DNA of 64,000 bases from Rhizobium sp. Root1212 (GTDB lineage: Bacteria; Pseudomonadota; Alphaproteobacteria; Rhizobiales; Rhizobiaceae), in NCBI RefSeq assembly GCF_001424985.1, contig NZ_LMDA01000027.1:65894-129893 (forward strand), in the 5' to 3' direction. This document shows positions 62,944 to 64,000 of the stretch, one piece after another. Both the position numbers and the translations under genes were made by a program. Within the stretch, counting starts at the first letter, position 1. Each line of letters opens with the position of its first letter. The notes under the pieces are model-generated. The model ran no database searches, was not told the origin of the DNA, and saw only the letters and a list, made by a program, of their open reading frames with translations.

Positions 62944-64000
62944 GCGGACTGCCTCGTCTGTTGGCTCCAGAGGTGGCGATAGGTGATGCAGCGCGACACG
63001 AGCTGGTCGTGACGGCCAAGATCGGCGATCTTGCCGCGGTCGATCACCAGGATCGCATCGGCATCGACCAGCGTGGACAGCCGGTGCGAGACGATGATGA
63101 CCGTGCGGCCGGCGGCGATCTTGCTGAGGTTCTGGCGAACGATTGCCTCGCTGTCGGGATCGAGCGCGCTGGTGGCTTCATCGAGGATGAGCAGCTTGGG
63201 ATCGGTGATCAGCGCGCGGGCGATCGCCAGCCGCTGCTTCTGGCCGCCGGAGAGATTGGAGGCGTTTTCCTCCAGCATGGATTCGAAACCGCGCGGCAGG
63301 CGCTCGATGAATTCCTCTGCGCCGGCAATGCGGGCGACCGCGATGACATCCTCGATACTCGCATCGGGCTTTGCAGCCGCGATGTTTTCCCGCACGGTGC
63401 CGCGGAACAGGAAATTGTCCTGCAGCACGACACCAATGCTTGTGCGCAGATGCGACAGGTCGATTTCGCGGCTGTCGTAGCCATCGACCCGGATGATGCC
63501 CTGCTGGTTCTGGTAGAGCCCCTGGATCAGGCGCGTAACCGTCGTCTTGCCCGAGCCGCTCTTGCCGACGACACCGAAAATCGAGCCGGCCGGAATGGTG
63601 AAGGAGACGTCGTCGAGCGCCGGGGGACCATCGCTGCCATAGCGGAAGGTCACCTTGTCGAAATCGATCCGGCCCTTAAGCTCCGGCCGGATACCGCGGC
63701 CGCGGCCGAACTGCTCCGGCTTCTGGTTCATGATCTCACCGAGCATGCGCACGGAGAGCGCCACCTCCTGATACTCGTGAACCATGGTGACGATCTGCAC
63801 CAGGGGGCCGGAAACGCGACCGGCCAGCATGTTGAAGGCCACCAGCGCACCGATGGTCATTGCGCCGCTGAACACGTCGAGCGAGCCGAGGCCGATGATG
63901 GCGACGCTCATCAGTTTTTCCAGCAATCCGGTCAGCGCCTGCGCGACAGTAGAAATCTTGTCGACGCGGAAACGCACAGAGATGGTTTCGGCCGAGCGGT
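62940..64000 (-). CDS. HlyB-type ABC exporter of a type I secretion system (partial)
   Basis: The C-terminal 353 or so residues of an exporter cut by the right window edge; the frame is open to base 64000. It holds the end of the membrane domain (LMSVAIIGLGSLDVFSG ...) and the full ATPase: Walker A GKSGSGKT, signature LSGGQKQRL, Walker B LLILDEATSALD and the H-loop IIVSHRLS. The sequence is HlyB-like. It is the natural partner of the HlyD-like adaptor, and the RTX protein at 31204-33342 is a candidate substrate. Confidence 0.9.
   Translation of the reverse strand, partial: RSAETISVRFRVDKISTVAQALTGLLEKLMSVAIIGLGSLDVFSGAMTIGALVAFNMLAGRVSGPLVQIVTMVHEYQEVALSVRMLGEIMNQKPEQFGRGRGIRPELKGRIDFDKVTFRYGSDGPPALDDVSFTIPAGSIFGVVGKSGSGKTTVTRLIQGLYQNQQGIIRVDGYDSREIDLSHLRTSIGVVLQDNFLFRGTVRENIAAAKPDASIEDVIAVARIAGAEEFIERLPRGFESMLEENASNLSGGQKQRLAIARALITDPKLLILDEATSALDPDSEAIVRQNLSKIAAGRTVIIVSHRLSTLVDADAILVIDRGKIADLGRHDQLVSRCITYRHLWSQQTRQSA

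Noticed and set aside
1-64000. CRISPR arrays, tRNA genes, rRNA genes, insertion sequences
   Set aside because: I looked for regular short repeats, tRNA-like cloverleaf ends and transposase motifs and saw none.

Overview
The window is high-GC DNA from an alphaproteobacterium, almost certainly a member of the Rhizobiaceae (Sinorhizobium/Rhizobium/Agrobacterium relatives). The strongest evidence is an exo (succinoglycan) gene cluster in nearly the same order as in Sinorhizobium meliloti. Rhizobial-type palindromic intergenic repeats support the same placement. I saw no rRNA, tRNA, CRISPR array, insertion sequence or phage genes.

Region 1 (1-14.3 kb) is the succinoglycan cluster. On the minus strand are exoA (cut by the window edge), exoL, exoK, exoH and exoT. 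Then come exoW and exoV (+), exoU (-), exoX (-), and exoY, exoF, exoQ, exoZ (+). ExoY starts the lipid-linked repeat unit, ExoA/L/W/U add glucose, ExoH, ExoZ and ExoV add succinyl, acetyl and pyruvyl groups, ExoT and ExoQ translocate and polymerise, ExoF exports, and ExoK trims the product. A parDE toxin-antitoxin pair with its own palindromic operator sits between exoU and exoX. exoI is missing between exoH and exoT.

Region 2 (14.3-26.1 kb) is one long minus-strand catabolic unit. It runs XRE-cupin regulator, dppA, dppB, dppC, dppD, dppF, a lone GAF protein, hyuA, hyuB and an M24 peptidase. Two copies of a RIME-like repeat, in opposite orientation, interrupt it after dppA and after hyuB. The unit probably imports a peptide-like or cyclic-amide compound and opens it with an ATP-dependent HyuAB enzyme.

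Region 3 (26.1-64 kb) holds a stand-alone rmlC, an L-2-hydroxyglutarate oxidase gene and then a second surface polysaccharide locus. That locus contains six glycosyltransferase-like genes outside the sugar operons, a wecG-wecC operon headed by an unrecognised protein, and a wzz / BY-kinase / wecB operon. It also contains a six-gene amino-sugar operon (acyltransferase, oxidoreductase, aminotransferase, acyltransferase, epimerase, aminotransferase) and an exoF-like export gene followed by rmlACBD and a wzx flippase. Two LuxR-type regulators with degenerate receiver domains flank it. The right edge carries a type I secretion system (HlyD-like adaptor and HlyB-like ABC exporter, cut by the window).

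The most unusual items are in region 3. A Sec-secreted beta-helix protein and a much larger RTX-tailed protein share about 70% ungapped identity over the beta-helix. The RmlC inside the rml operon has lost its catalytic His and gained a Cys cluster. An unrecognised toroid-like protein is tightly coupled to wecG. No initiating phosphoglycosyltransferase or Wzy polymerase for the second polysaccharide is visible in the window.
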